In this document: piece after piece, positions 1-8,867 of the stretch
Layout of the letters: every line of letters begins with the position of its first letter
Position numbering within the stretch: the stretch's first letter is position 1
Assembly (NCBI GenBank): GCA_903834675.1
Contig: CAILKC010000269.1
Span: 1-28,343, forward strand
Origin: an uncultured Victivallales bacterium
GTDB taxonomy: Bacteria > Verrucomicrobiota > Lentisphaeria > Oligosphaerales > JAFGRS01
Reading direction: 5' to 3'
Length of the DNA: 28,343 nucleotides
Notes under the pieces: generated by a model
What the model saw: the letters and a program-made list of their open reading frames with translations, nothing else
Told to the model about the DNA's origin: nothing
The model's database searches: none
Made by a program: the position numbers and the translations under genes

Positions 1-335
1 CCGTCGATCACGCGCATGGTGCCGATGTAGCCATCGTCGGCCGTGGTCCCACTGCCGCTGGCATTGATGTCCACGAGGCCGTCCACGATGGCGATGTCAG
101 GCAGGAAGACGCGGTTGCCATCGTCGTTGGCGTCGGGTGTCCCGCCGCTGCCGTTGATGTCGATCGCGCCATCGACGACAGTGAAGCCCTGGAAGGTGCC
201 GTCGTCCGCAGTGCTAATCGTGCCGCTGCCGTTGATATCCAGGTACCCGTCGATCACGCGCATGGTGCCGATGAAGCCGTCGTCGCTGGTATCCACGCCG
301 CCGCTGCCGTTGATATCGACGCGGCCGTCTATCAC
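1..335 (-). repeat. EF-hand-like DINGSG coding repeats
   Basis: At least four complete units and the start of a fifth lie inside the surface protein, from about residue 941 to the window edge. Each unit has the pattern (V/I)-D-G-x-(V/I/L)-D-I-N-(G/A)-S-G followed by 4-6 residues and then D-D-G. Units are about 23-31 residues long. The Asp-x-Asn-x-Ser-Gly...Asp-Asp spacing resembles the Ca-binding loop of EF-hands and dockerins, with Ser in place of the usual Asp at loop position 5. The array continues beyond the window. Confidence 0.8.
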
Positions 336-3155
336 GTTCAGGTTCACCCCGTTGGCATCCACGTCTTCCCACACCAGGTCGCCGATGCTCTGGGTGCCGC
401 GGTAGCCGAAGTCCACCAGGGCGTTGTGGATCGTCGTCAGGGTCACCGTCGCTTCGTTGTCGGAGGTCGGAACGGTCAGATCATACGTCTGCGTGGCGCC
501 GGTTGGCAGGGTGGTGGTATCGACGCGCACTTCGTACGAACCGGCAGTCAGGTTACCGATGTAATAGGTGCCGTCGTCGAAGGTGAAGGAGTTCGGCTCG
601 CCGACATCGTACACGTTGTTATGATCCACGTCGATGTAGACGCGGATACTGTTGATGCCGGGTTCGCCGCTCTCTTGCACGCCGTTGGCGTTGCGGTCGA
701 CCCAGACGCGGTCGCCGACGCTGGCACCGGTGCGGAAGCCGAAATCCACGTCGGTCCGGTCCTGCGCCGCAAGAAGCGTAGCCGTAGCCACATAGGACGT
801 TGCCACGCCATCGAGGTCGTAGGTCGGTCCATAGCGGGGGTCGATGGCCGCCAAGCTGGCAGGATTGACGCGTAGGGTGTAGGTGCCGGCCAGCAGGCCG
901 TTGATGGCGTAGTCTCCGTTGCCGGCCGTGGTGGTCCAGGGTTCATTGGCGTCACGCACATTGTTGTTGTTGAGATCGGCATAGACGATGACACCATTGA
1001 GCCCACTCTCGCCACCGTCCAGGATCCCGTTACCGTTGAGGTCGTCCCAGATCCGGTCCCCGATGCTGCCATAGAGCAGGTCTGTCCATTCCAGGGGGAT
1101 CTGTACCCCCATGGGCGTAACCGTCACATCGCCGGTATTGGTGATGCGGTCTGTGCCGGGAGTGAGACTGGCATAGGGGGCAATAACTGCCTGGAACACC
1201 ACCTGCAGGGACTGCCCGTAGGCGATGCTGCCGGGGATACTGCAACCGGAGACGTCCAGCGGAAAGGTTGTACCGGTGCCATCGTCCGGGACCGGTACCC
1301 AGACCATCCATGAACCTCCAAGGCTGTACCGGTACTTCGTGGTGCCCGGGACATAGGTGGTATCGACCGGGAGACTATCCTGGATCTGGAACGGTCCCGG
1401 AATCGCCGCGCGGGACACGTTGTTGACCCGGAGATCATACTCCAGCGTGTCACCTGCGCTGCAGCGGCCGTCGCCATCGGCGTCGACGACGACGATGGAC
1501 GCCTTGCCGGCGGCGCCCTCGCGCAGCGGCGGGATGATCGTCGCCACGTCCACGCCGGGTTGGCCGGGAGTGGCAATGGCCGGGTCCTGGGCCCAGGCGG
1601 CGGCAATCTTCACCGTATCGCTCAGGCTGTAAACCAGCATTCCGCTCTGGTCGCCATCGGGATCAAAGAGCTTCTGCTGGTCGAGTTCCCGCAGGCTGTA
1701 GGAGACGTCGTAATGGTTACCATTGGGGTCGGTGTTAGCCCCGGCATTGTCGCCATTGTAGTCCACATAGATGGTCGCCGGGGTATGGCCGTTACCCACC
1801 GTGGTGAGGTAGACCGGGTTGCCATTCTCCGTTAGGTTGACGGTGGAGTAGGGATCACGGCCGATGCCCAGGCTCAACAGCACTTGGGTGGATAGGGACG
1901 GCTGGCCAATCAGCGCGAAGCCACCGTCCCAGGCCTGATTGTTGCCCACCGTCGCACTGCCGCCGTCCACGGCGCAAAACGCATAGAAGAGCTCTGGCGA
2001 GGCCCCCGTGGTGTAAAAGTGGTAGGCGGCGCCGCTGAGCAGAGACCCGGTCTTGGCGTAACTGCCGGCCGGGACGCTGAGGGTCGCCGTGGTATAGGCC
2101 GAGGTGCTGCTGCGGTAATCGTAGCTGACGGTGATGGCACTGGCGCCGGGATTGTAGAGGAACACCACGGTCGTACTCACCGTGCCGCCAAGTCCCGTGG
2201 CGGGGGTGGACACCGGCGCGTAGTAACTCGAACTCCAGCGGGAGATCGGCGTCAGGGACGTGTCGCGGCTCTGGTAGTTCGAGCCCGGCCGTCCGGCAAC
2301 AAGCACCACCTGCACCGGCATGTCGGACAAGATCCGGCCGCCCACGTTGACAGTGTCCCGAAACAGGCTTTGCCCCTCGGTCAGGGTCACGGTCTCCTCA
2401 AAGACCCCGTTGTTATCCTTGTCGATCTGCACCTGGGCTCCGTGCGGCCCGGCCGAGACGGCCAGCGCCGCGTAGGCGAACATGTCGCTATCCGTCGCGG
2501 TCGCCATATCCACCCCGATCGGGCTGCGATACTCGGTGCCCCAGAGGCCATACTCATAGACCTCAAAACAGCCGGCAAGCAGGGTCTGGGTGGACTGCGG
2601 AAAGGTCGTCTTGGTCACCGAAATAGACTTGGACGCGGCAATCTTGTCGCGGGCATCGTAGTCAAAAACCGTCAGCACAGTGGTAGTGTCGACAAAGTTT
2701 CTCAGGCTGAACACCGTGCCGGCCGGGATCAAGTCGCCGGGATTGCCGGGCGGATAGCCGTTGGCCGGGTTGCCGTCACCGAAGATCAGCGTGGTGGACT
2801 GGACCGGGCTGAGGATGTCTTCCTCGTAGCCGTCTTCCCACTGATCGTACCAGATGACAGTGTTGTCGGAGGCGGTCGAAAACGTGATAAACACCGCTAA
2901 CGGATTGGTGGCGGCAGCGTTGATCGCCGCAAAGGCGGTCAACTGGGTGTCCTCAGGAAAGGGCACGTAGTAGACCTGCGAGGGCGGCGGGTTCACCGCC
3001 CAGGCTTGGCCGCCAGCCAGGGCGAAGAAGACCGCCACAGCCAGCCGCAGGCGGGTCGCGACCATCGCCACCAAACCGCCTCGACGCGCCTGCAACTGTC
3101 CGGCGCGACCCATCCCGCCGACAGTCCCAGGGCCAAACAGAGTTAGCACACTCAT
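1..3155 (-). CDS. Large secreted surface protein with SdrD-type B domains and DINGSG repeats (3' end outside window)
   Basis: An uninterrupted minus-strand frame of 1,051 codons that is still open at position 1, so the C-terminus is missing. Residues about 31-54 form a hydrophobic signal peptide ending in GQAWA, so the ATG at 3065 is a credible alternative start. A beta-rich N-terminal region follows, with the motifs WYDQWEDGYEEDI and YDARDKIAASK. I recall this type of region from large extracellular proteins but cannot name the family. A DUF11-like segment lies near residues 540-690. Two SdrD B-like domains start at about residues 696 (GDRIWDDLNGNG) and 811 (GDRVWVDRNANG). A third starts at about 921 (GDLVWEDVDANG) but passes straight into DINGSG repeats. 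The protein is probably exported and calcium-binding, either anchored at the cell surface or released. Adhesion or an S-layer-like role is only a guess. Confidence 0.85.
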   Translation of the reverse strand, partial: MSVLTLFGPGTVGGMGRAGQLQARRGGLVAMVATRLRLAVAVFFALAGGQAWAVNPPPSQVYYVPFPEDTQLTAFAAINAAATNPLAVFITFSTASDNTVIWYDQWEDGYEEDILSPVQSTTLIFGDGNPANGYPPGNPGDLIPAGTVFSLRNFVDTTTVLTVFDYDARDKIAASKSISVTKTTFPQSTQTLLAGCFEVYEYGLWGTEYRSPIGVDMATATDSDMFAYAALAVSAGPHGAQVQIDKDNNGVFEETVTLTEGQSLFRDTVNVGGRILSDMPVQVVLVAGRPGSNYQSRDTSLTPISRWSSSYYAPVSTPATGLGGTVSTTVVFLYNPGASAITVSYDYRSSTSAYTTATLSVPAGSYAKTGSLLSGAAYHFYTTGASPELFYAFCAVDGGSATVGNNQAWDGGFALIGQPSLSTQVLLSLGIGRDPYSTVNLTENGNPVYLTTVGNGHTPATIYVDYNGDNAGANTDPNGNHYDVSYSLRELDQQKLFDPDGDQSGMLVYSLSDTVKIAAAWAQDPAIATPGQPGVDVATIIPPLREGAAGKASIVVVDADGDGRCSAGDTLEYDLRVNNVSRAAIPGPFQIQDSLPVDTTYVPGTTKYRYSLGGSWMVWVPVPDDGTGTTFPLDVSGCSIPGSIAYGQSLQVVFQAVIAPYASLTPGTDRITNTGDVTVTPMGVQIPLEWTDLLYGSIGDRIWDDLNGNGILDGGESGLNGVIVYADLNNNNVRDANEPWTTTAGNGDYAINGLLAGTYTLRVNPASLAAIDPRYGPTYDLDGVATSYVATATLLAAQDRTDVDFGFRTGASVGDRVWVDRNANGVQESGEPGINSIRVYIDVDHNNVYDVGEPNSFTFDDGTYYIGNLTAGSYEVRVDTTTLPTGATQTYDLTVPTSDNEATVTLTTIHNALVDFGYRGTQSIGDLVWEDVDANGVNLNVIDGRVDINGSGGVDTSDDGFIGTMRVIDGYLDINGSGTISTADDGTFQGFTVVDGAIDINGSGGTPDANDDGNRVFLPDIAIVDGLVDINASGSGTTADDGYIGTMRVID

Positions 3156-3376
3156 GGCACGTCCCCACAGGCAAGCCCAGACCGGCCAACCCACCCAGCC
3201 GCCCTTCCTGTCAGAGGAGGCGGCTCAAGGGCCTGGCACCCAAGACGCATAGTCCTGAATATAGTGCGCCGTAAACGCTGCGACACCTTGCAGTAAGGAC
3301 ATTTGCGGCGAAAATACGACCGAAACTGTGTGGTTTGACCGGTCCTGGTATCAAGGGTTCCGTCGCCCCCGCCCGT
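3156..3376. other. Non-coding leader region of the surface protein gene
   Basis: No credible gene is visible. Read on the minus strand this is the upstream region of the surface protein gene. A TATATT hexamer (plus-strand positions 3258-3263) could be a -10 element, but I see no convincing -35 box at 16-18 bp. GGGGA lies about 7 nt before the ATG at 3155 and is a weak ribosome-binding site. Confidence 0.3.
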
Positions 3377-3843
3377 ATTCGGAGGCGCGGCCCTATGGAC
3401 TGCGGGGGCAACGACCGCCCGACGGCGGGCACGACACCGCTTTGGCTGGGCCCCTGGCGGGGCCTCTGCCGCGCACACTCCATATTCGGAGGCGCGGCCC
3501 TATGGACTGCGGGGGCAAAGCCCGCCCGACGGCGGGCACGACACCGCTTTGGCTGGGCCCCTGGCGGGGCCTCTGCCGCGCGCACTCCATAGTCGGAGGC
3601 GCGGCCCTATGGACTGCGGGGGCAAAGCCCGCCCGACGGCGGGCACGACACCGCTTTGGCTGGGCCCCGTCACAGCTGCCAATGCTTCAGCCATAGCGGC
3701 GTCGCGGCCCCTGGCGGGGCCTCTGCCGCGCGCACTCCATAGTCGGAGGCGCGGCCCTATGGACTGCGGGGGCAACGACCGCCCCACGGCGGGCACGACA
3801 CCGCTTTGGCTGGGCCCCTGGCGGGGCCTCTACCGAGCTCCAT
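3377..3843. repeat. 107-bp tandem repeat array, four copies
   Basis: Copies start at 3377, 3484, 3591 and 3741. Copies 1 and 2 are exactly 107 bp apart and nearly identical. Copy 3 carries a 43-bp insertion (about 3669-3711), which makes its period 150 bp. Each unit contains GGAGGCGCGGCCCTATGGACT, then a GC-rich hairpin segment (CGCCCGACGGCGGGC in copies 1-3), then ACACCGCTTTGG, then GGGCCCCTGGCGGGGCC. Imperfect inverted repeats such as ACTCCAT/ATGGACT span the unit junctions. All six frames are open through much of the array because of its composition, and I do not consider any of them a gene. From memory, GC-rich repeats with TATGGACTGCGG...CGCTTTGG ends are common between genes in Verrucomicrobiota. 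The array lies between two minus-strand genes. Confidence 0.9.
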
Positions 3844-3847
3844 CAGC

Positions 3848-4408
3848 TCACTTCGCTGGGGGCAGCAGAGCGGTCAAGCGGGAGAATTCGTCCAGCAGGC
3901 GGGCGAGTTCCTTGCCCGCGTCGACGAAGGCGCTCTGGCGGTTCTCCGGCGGCAGGGTCGATTGGCCACGCTTGATCGCGTCCCGGGCCTTGGCCTGCTC
4001 GCCCATGCTAGCCAACAAGGCCGCCATGACCCGCAACTGCTCCGCCCGCTTGGCGTGCGCGTCGGCCGGGTTGCCAGGGGGCGCCAGCGCCTTCTCCTGG
4101 TCGGCAAAGTCGGTGAACATCGTCTCGTAGCTCGGGTAGAGCTGCCAGGGGGTTTTCTGCTGCTGCAGGATGGGAATGATCCCCTCGGCCATCTGCCGAG
4201 GGGTCCGGGCTTTGGGCACGGGCGGCGGCGGCGCGACCTCCCGCTTGACGGCGGCCTTGGCGGGCGCCTGGGCTGCCGCCGCAGGGGTCGCTGGGGGGTT
4301 CTGAGCCCAAACAGACGCCGCCCCCGCCGTGAGGGCGAGGGCGGCCAGCGTCGCGGCGAGTCTCCGCCGCGACGCCCGGACAGACTGCAAAGCGCGAGAA
4401 TCACTCAT
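3848..4408 (-). CDS. Small secreted protein of unknown function, last gene of the pseudopilin operon
   Basis: 186 residues from the ATG at 4408. This start overlaps the stop of the upstream GspK-like gene by 8 nt and has GGAG about 8 nt ahead of it. An in-frame ATG at 4429 would add seven residues but lies deeper inside the upstream gene. Residues 1-35 form a signal peptide (Arg-rich n-region, Leu/Ala-rich core, SVWA before QNPP). Residues 36-70 are Ala/Pro-rich and likely a flexible linker. The rest is predominantly helical and charged, with no motif I recognise. The overlap implies translational coupling to the pseudopilin-type genes, so the product may be a periplasmic accessory of that apparatus. 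That role is inferred from position only. Confidence 0.75.
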   Translation of the reverse strand: MSDSRALQSVRASRRRLAATLAALALTAGAASVWAQNPPATPAAAAQAPAKAAVKREVAPPPPVPKARTPRQMAEGIIPILQQQKTPWQLYPSYETMFTDFADQEKALAPPGNPADAHAKRAEQLRVMAALLASMGEQAKARDAIKRGQSTLPPENRQSAFVDAGKELARLLDEFSRLTALLPPAK

Positions 4409-7400
4409 CCAGGTACTCCAGACGTTCAACCCGGGTGTTGTTGGTCAGGGCATCGCGGTACAGCACCGCCATAATCTTCTGCTCGGAGAGCACCGGGTCA
4501 AGCAGCTTGCCGCTGCTGGTGACATCGAGCTGGCCATAGGCCGCGGTCACCGTTGCGCCCGCCGCATTGCGGTAGGGCAACCCGGCCACGTCTTTGATAG
4601 CCTGGGCGCAGACGACGACGGTGAAGTAGTTCGAGCGGGTGGTGATCTTCTCGGCCAGGCGGACCGCTGCCTGTTCTCCGACGCTGTCCTGGGTCGGGTC
4701 CGACGGCGTAATGGCCGCGACCGTCCCGAAAACTTGCCCAATGTTGGTGAACACGGTACCGGCGGCACGCTTGGCCAGCACCGCCGCGACCGCGCTGTCC
4801 ACATTCACATCCAGCGCCCCGGTGAATAGCGCCTTTAGGACCTCGGGCTGGACCGTGTTGATGTTGACGCGGCCGGCGACCTGGGCCTGGTTGCCGATCT
4901 TGAATACGTCCAGGATGGCGGCGTCCGAGCCGGCCTCATCGCTGCTGCTGGCGGCCCACAGGCGCAGCGAGCGGTTGGGTTGGAAGCTGTGCAGCCGGCC
5001 CAGTTCGCCGAGGCGTTGGACCAGGGTGTTGGGCACGCAGATGCCGGTATAGGCGCCGGTTTGGTAGTACACCGAGCCCTGGCCGATGGTCGTCGGGGCC
5101 GAGGTTTCTCCCACGGCCAGGGTTCCGGCGGTGGCGGGCACCGCGGTCCAGAAGAGGGAGAAGTCCGGTGCCCGGAACCCGCGGTCGTTCATGAAAGGGT
5201 CCGCCGCCGTCAGGCCGACGTGGAAGACCTGGTCGCCGCTGACCGCCTGTGTGGCCACGGCCTCATAGAGCACGTCGGCGGGCGAGGGGATGGCATCGGC
5301 GATCTGGCCGAGGCTGTCCTTGACGATGATCCGTTCAATGCGCGCCAGGGTGACGGTATAGCTGCTGAGGGTTGGCGTGCCGGTGGTGTCGAACGCCGCC
5401 GCCAGGGTCGCCCAGTCGTCCATGCTGAAGGCGCTGGTAAACATCACCGTGCCGCCGTCGAACACGGCACTGCTGTCCAGGGTGACCGTCTTGGTGGCGT
5501 AGCGGGTGAGGGTCTTGCCCGTGGCGGTGGCCACATCGACCCGGTAGGTGATGTCCACGGCGGTAGGCGGGCAGACAGTGTTGCCGTCCGGCGACCACGG
5601 GTACGACAGCTCAACCTTGAACCCAGCCCGCAGGCGCAGGCTGCTGCCGGTGCCGGCCACGATCGGGTCTGGCGGCAGTGGCGGCGGTGGCGGCGCGGGT
5701 GGCGTGATCGTCTCGGTGTAGGTCACCCCGCCGACGGTGATGGTGATGTTGGTAGCGGCAGCCACGCCCAGCCACCAGTGGCCCATGGCGCGACCGTTCT
5801 TGTCGTAATTGTCGTTGTAGAGGCTGACCGGCATGCTGCCGACGAAGTCGTAGACGGTGCCATTCTTGCACTCGAACTGGACGCCGTTCACCATGACGTA
5901 GTTGTCATTGGAGTTGCCCTTTGGTTTCCAGTGCAACCGGGTGCAGATGCCGTCGTAGCGGAGTTGTGCCCGGCTGTTGAGCAGGTCGTCGCGGGTGATC
6001 TGCGAGCCGTCCGGTTTGGTCAGGTAGAACTCGTTCTTGGAGTCATTGCTGGGGTTGATGTTGCAGGTGCCCGCGACGGCATGCTTGGTGAGCACCGTCG
6101 GCAGGGATCCCGTGGGGGCCCTGAAGAGCGTGATCAGCACGACCAGGTCCTGGAAGTCCTGCGCCCCCTGGCCCGGAAGCCGGGTCTCGAACAGGTAGAT
6201 GGCCTGGTTGGGCTGCAGCGATATCTTCCCCCCCTCGATGTAGTCCTGCAGGTAGTACACCACCGAGTTCTGGATGGTAGTCGTGGTGTTGATGTTGGGG
6301 ACCGCATCGCCGTTGTGCAGGATCTTGATCTGGGCCGTGTCAACGTTGCTGGACTCCTGGCGGAAGCATTCCCAGACCTTGGTGTTGTAGGCGCCATTGG
6401 CATAGGGGTGATTCCAGAACTTGCCGTTGAACACAATCGGCGTGCTGGCGGGGTAGACGTTGGGTATCTGATAGTGCTTCGGGTAGTTGAAATCCTGGAT
6501 GTCGCTGGCTGCGGTATCGATACTGCCCCAGGGCTGGACGATCTGGGTGCCAATCTTCAGGTTGGTGGTGACCGGGCACCACCACAGCAGCGGCCCTGTG
6601 TCGCTGCCCTGGTGCAGCGAGAGCTGCGCTCCCAGGACGGTAGCGGTCACTTGGTAAGCCACGGTCGGCACCACCGTGCCGCCGGTGACGGTGAACGGCA
6701 CATCGGTGGTCGACGTCCCGGTGCCGGTGACGGTGCCGCCGGTGGTGAGGCCGACTACCTCGGTGGCGTCCGCCTCGATGCGCATGGCGACCTCCGACAG
6801 GCCCCAGGTGCGCTCCACCCCGGCGACGTTGGTGGTGCCGCCGTAGGTGCCCAGGTGAATCTGCCCGGCGCTGTCGAGGTAAGCCAGGGTGGGTGTGCTG
6901 TCGGGGTCCGCGTAGTCCGCAATGTTGACGGCCACCTGGGCCGCGACCTGCTCGCGGGCCCGGATGGTGCGGCCGGGCTCGGAGTAGGCGGCAAAGGCCT
7001 GGTTTTTCCAGGTAACGAACCAGGGATTGCTGTCGAGGTCCTTCAGCCACTGGCAGTCGTCCTCGTCGGCATCAACATGGTTGCCGCTGATATGCCAAGG
7101 ATCCTGCAGTGGCCCGACCAGGGTGTGATAGACCTGACTGAGGTCGCCAAAGGTGCGCACGTCGAGCCGGTCGGCTTCTTCGCCCGTGTCGTAGACGCCG
7201 TCGCTGTCACGGTCGCGCCAGAACTGCTCCTGATCATAGCTGAAAGGGAACAGCGTGCGCGAGGCCACGTCCATCTCGCCCTGGGTAAAGCTTAGGGCGC
7301 GGGCCATGTGCGAGAAGTCGAACCAGCGCCCACTGGCCAGCGGCAGCAGGCCGGTGAACTGCTCTCCCGGACTGTTGGGGACGAACGAGTTCGCACTCGA

Positions 7401-8024
7401 GAACCCAAGCGACGCCAGCGACAGCTCCGCGACCGAAGCCCCCGTCACCACCGGCGACGTGGGTTCTTCCATCCCCAACTGCACCACCGCGCCGGGGTCG
7501 ATCATGCCGGACTGGTCGATGACCACATAGGCATAGCGACCCACCACCGCGGTCTGGTTCGCCAGCCCGGACGTGGTCATGACCGACTGCGTCGACAACA
7601 TCGGAATCCAGCCGGCGCTGTCAGATAAGGTGGCGTTGGGAGTGAAGGTCCGCCCAGCCAGGGTTACGGCCAGCGCCGCGCCGATGTCAGCACTCACGGC
7701 GGAGCTGCCGCCGCTGGCCAAGTAGCGACGCCCAGCCCAGGTGCTGGACGTCGAGGGCGCGAAGAAGCGATCCGCCGGGTAACGCACGCCGGCGTAGTCC
7801 AGGCGAATCCGCGCCTCGGCTTCGCCCAGGGCCGACTGCGCCACCAGCCGACTGCGGACCAGGTCCGCACCCGCCGCCGCCGCCCGCCGTTCGGTGCGCG
7901 CCGCCAAGGCCAGCGATAGCACCAGCATCAGCATCACACAGAGGAACCCGAGTGTCAGCAACAACGTCATGCCCGACTGCCTGCCCTGCCGCGCCGCTCC
8001 GACTCTGACTGGTTTCGCATTCAT
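4401..8024 (-). CDS. Giant GspK/PilX-like pseudopilin-associated protein (Verru_Chthon cassette A-like)
   Basis: 1,207 residues from the ATG at 8024, chosen because AGGTGAG lies just upstream. The open frame extends further upstream to 8108 without a plausible ribosome-binding site. Residues 18-42 (G-MTLLLTLGFLCVMLMLVLS) match the N-terminal helix of GspK/PilX proteins, with Gly at -1 and no Glu at +5, as is usual for GspK. Near the C-terminus GRVNINTVQPEVLKALF is the GspK-type signature, followed by helices like those of its helix-hairpin-helix fold. A poly-proline linker lies near residue 780. GspK proteins are usually about 300-350 residues, so this one carries a very large beta-rich insertion. 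Size and neighbours resemble 'Verru_Chthon cassette protein A' (TIGR02600, from memory). It probably caps or docks on a pseudopilus in the envelope. Confidence 0.8.
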   Translation of the reverse strand: MNAKPVRVGAARQGRQSGMTLLLTLGFLCVMLMLVLSLALAARTERRAAAAGADLVRSRLVAQSALGEAEARIRLDYAGVRYPADRFFAPSTSSTWAGRRYLASGGSSAVSADIGAALAVTLAGRTFTPNATLSDSAGWIPMLSTQSVMTTSGLANQTAVVGRYAYVVIDQSGMIDPGAVVQLGMEEPTSPVVTGASVAELSLASLGFSSANSFVPNSPGEQFTGLLPLASGRWFDFSHMARALSFTQGEMDVASRTLFPFSYDQEQFWRDRDSDGVYDTGEEADRLDVRTFGDLSQVYHTLVGPLQDPWHISGNHVDADEDDCQWLKDLDSNPWFVTWKNQAFAAYSEPGRTIRAREQVAAQVAVNIADYADPDSTPTLAYLDSAGQIHLGTYGGTTNVAGVERTWGLSEVAMRIEADATEVVGLTTGGTVTGTGTSTTDVPFTVTGGTVVPTVAYQVTATVLGAQLSLHQGSDTGPLLWWCPVTTNLKIGTQIVQPWGSIDTAASDIQDFNYPKHYQIPNVYPASTPIVFNGKFWNHPYANGAYNTKVWECFRQESSNVDTAQIKILHNGDAVPNINTTTTIQNSVVYYLQDYIEGGKISLQPNQAIYLFETRLPGQGAQDFQDLVVLITLFRAPTGSLPTVLTKHAVAGTCNINPSNDSKNEFYLTKPDGSQITRDDLLNSRAQLRYDGICTRLHWKPKGNSNDNYVMVNGVQFECKNGTVYDFVGSMPVSLYNDNYDKNGRAMGHWWLGVAAATNITITVGGVTYTETITPPAPPPPPLPPDPIVAGTGSSLRLRAGFKVELSYPWSPDGNTVCPPTAVDITYRVDVATATGKTLTRYATKTVTLDSSAVFDGGTVMFTSAFSMDDWATLAAAFDTTGTPTLSSYTVTLARIERIIVKDSLGQIADAIPSPADVLYEAVATQAVSGDQVFHVGLTAADPFMNDRGFRAPDFSLFWTAVPATAGTLAVGETSAPTTIGQGSVYYQTGAYTGICVPNTLVQRLGELGRLHSFQPNRSLRLWAASSSDEAGSDAAILDVFKIGNQAQVAGRVNINTVQPEVLKALFTGALDVNVDSAVAAVLAKRAAGTVFTNIGQVFGTVAAITPSDPTQDSVGEQAAVRLAEKITTRSNYFTVVVCAQAIKDVAGLPYRNAAGATVTAAYGQLDVTSSGKLLDPVLSEQKIMAVLYRDALTNNTRVERLEYLDE

Positions 8025-8195
8025 GAGACTCACCTCGCCTTCTGGGTTGCTTTGGTGTCTCTTAGGACCCGTTCCTGGCCTGCCTGCCGTCCTCGCCGCC
8101 TCAGCCACCGCCGTTCAGCGGGGCTTGGCGAGGCGCACTGTCTAGGGCGTATTGAGCAGGTTGCGTGCCAAGGTGGCGGGGACGGCGGGGTGCGA

Positions 8196-8864
8196 TCACT
8201 GGGGCTGGATCGTCTTCCAGAAGGTGCGGGCCGTCAGCTTCTCGAAGGCGGGCCGGGCCGCGGCCGACAGGGCCTTCCAGCGCGCCAGGTCGCGGGCATC
8301 GAGGACCGACAGCCGGATGGTGATCAGGGTCGGCATCTGGTAGGTCTGGTTCGGAGTGGTGACAAGGTACTGCCCATCGTAGCAGACGAAGCGTAGGCCG
8401 ACGACCCCATCGATGACGGTCCGGTAGCCGTCCTGATCATCCGCGTCGTCACGGTCTCCGTAGATATTCCAGGCGGAACAGGATTCATCCACGACCGCGC
8501 GCTCCAGGCGGTCCTCGGTCAGCCGATAGCCGACTTCCACAAACGCACAGGACACCGTCGTCTCGGCGGCGGCGTCGGTGACGAACCAGAGCTGCGAGTC
8601 CGAGGGCTGGTGGATGAGGATGTTGAGGCCGGGGCGATCATCGGCCCTGGCCTGCCCCCGCAAGAGGTCCCGCGCTATCAATTCCAGGGCCAAGCGAGCG
8701 TCTTCGTGGGTCGTGGTCCGGCCGGCCGAGTGCTGCCAGACGTTTTGCAGATTTGCGAAAAACTTGGTGGCCAGAAGCGCCACGATCACCAGGAGAGCCG
8801 TGGCCACCAGCAACTCGACCAGGGTGAAGGCGCGCCGCCGCGGGTACAGGGAAGGGGTTCGCAT
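8196..8864 (-). CDS. Pseudopilin, GspJ-like (Verru_Chthon cassette C-like)
   Basis: 222 residues with a type IV prepilin N-terminus, RRRA-FTLVELLVATALLVIV. Cleavage is expected before Phe13, and Glu at +5 is present. The -1 residue is Ala instead of the usual Gly. The following hydrophobic helix ends at about residue 34 and the remainder is a globular domain (ELIARDLLRGQ, FVEVGYRL, VVGLRFVCYDGQY) of the GspJ/minor-pseudopilin type. The start lies 3 nt after the upstream pseudopilin's stop, so the two are co-transcribed. About 170 bp separate it from the GspK-like gene downstream, and I see no clear terminator there. The expected role is a minor subunit of an envelope pseudopilus after processing by a prepilin peptidase, which is not in this window. 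Confidence 0.85.
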   Translation of the reverse strand: MRTPSLYPRRRAFTLVELLVATALLVIVALLATKFFANLQNVWQHSAGRTTTHEDARLALELIARDLLRGQARADDRPGLNILIHQPSDSQLWFVTDAAAETTVSCAFVEVGYRLTEDRLERAVVDESCSAWNIYGDRDDADDQDGYRTVIDGVVGLRFVCYDGQYLVTTPNQTYQMPTLITIRLSVLDARDLARWKALSAAARPAFEKLTARTFWKTIQPQ

Positions 8865-8867
8865 GGT

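Noticed and set aside
3211..3796. Several overlapping frames of 65-120 codons on both strands in the tandem repeat region
   Set aside because: They repeat with the 107-bp unit, are open because of GC content, lack ribosome-binding sites and consist of Arg/Pro/Gly-rich sequence.
3377..3843. The repeat array as a CRISPR
   Set aside because: Units are 107 bp and directly adjacent, with no unique spacers, and no cas gene is in the window.
4980..7295. A 771-codon open frame on the plus strand
   Set aside because: It is antisense to the GspK-like gene, has no ribosome-binding site and shows the Gly/Val/Arg/Asp-rich composition typical of the shadow of a high-GC gene. The minus-strand protein has a signal helix and family motifs.
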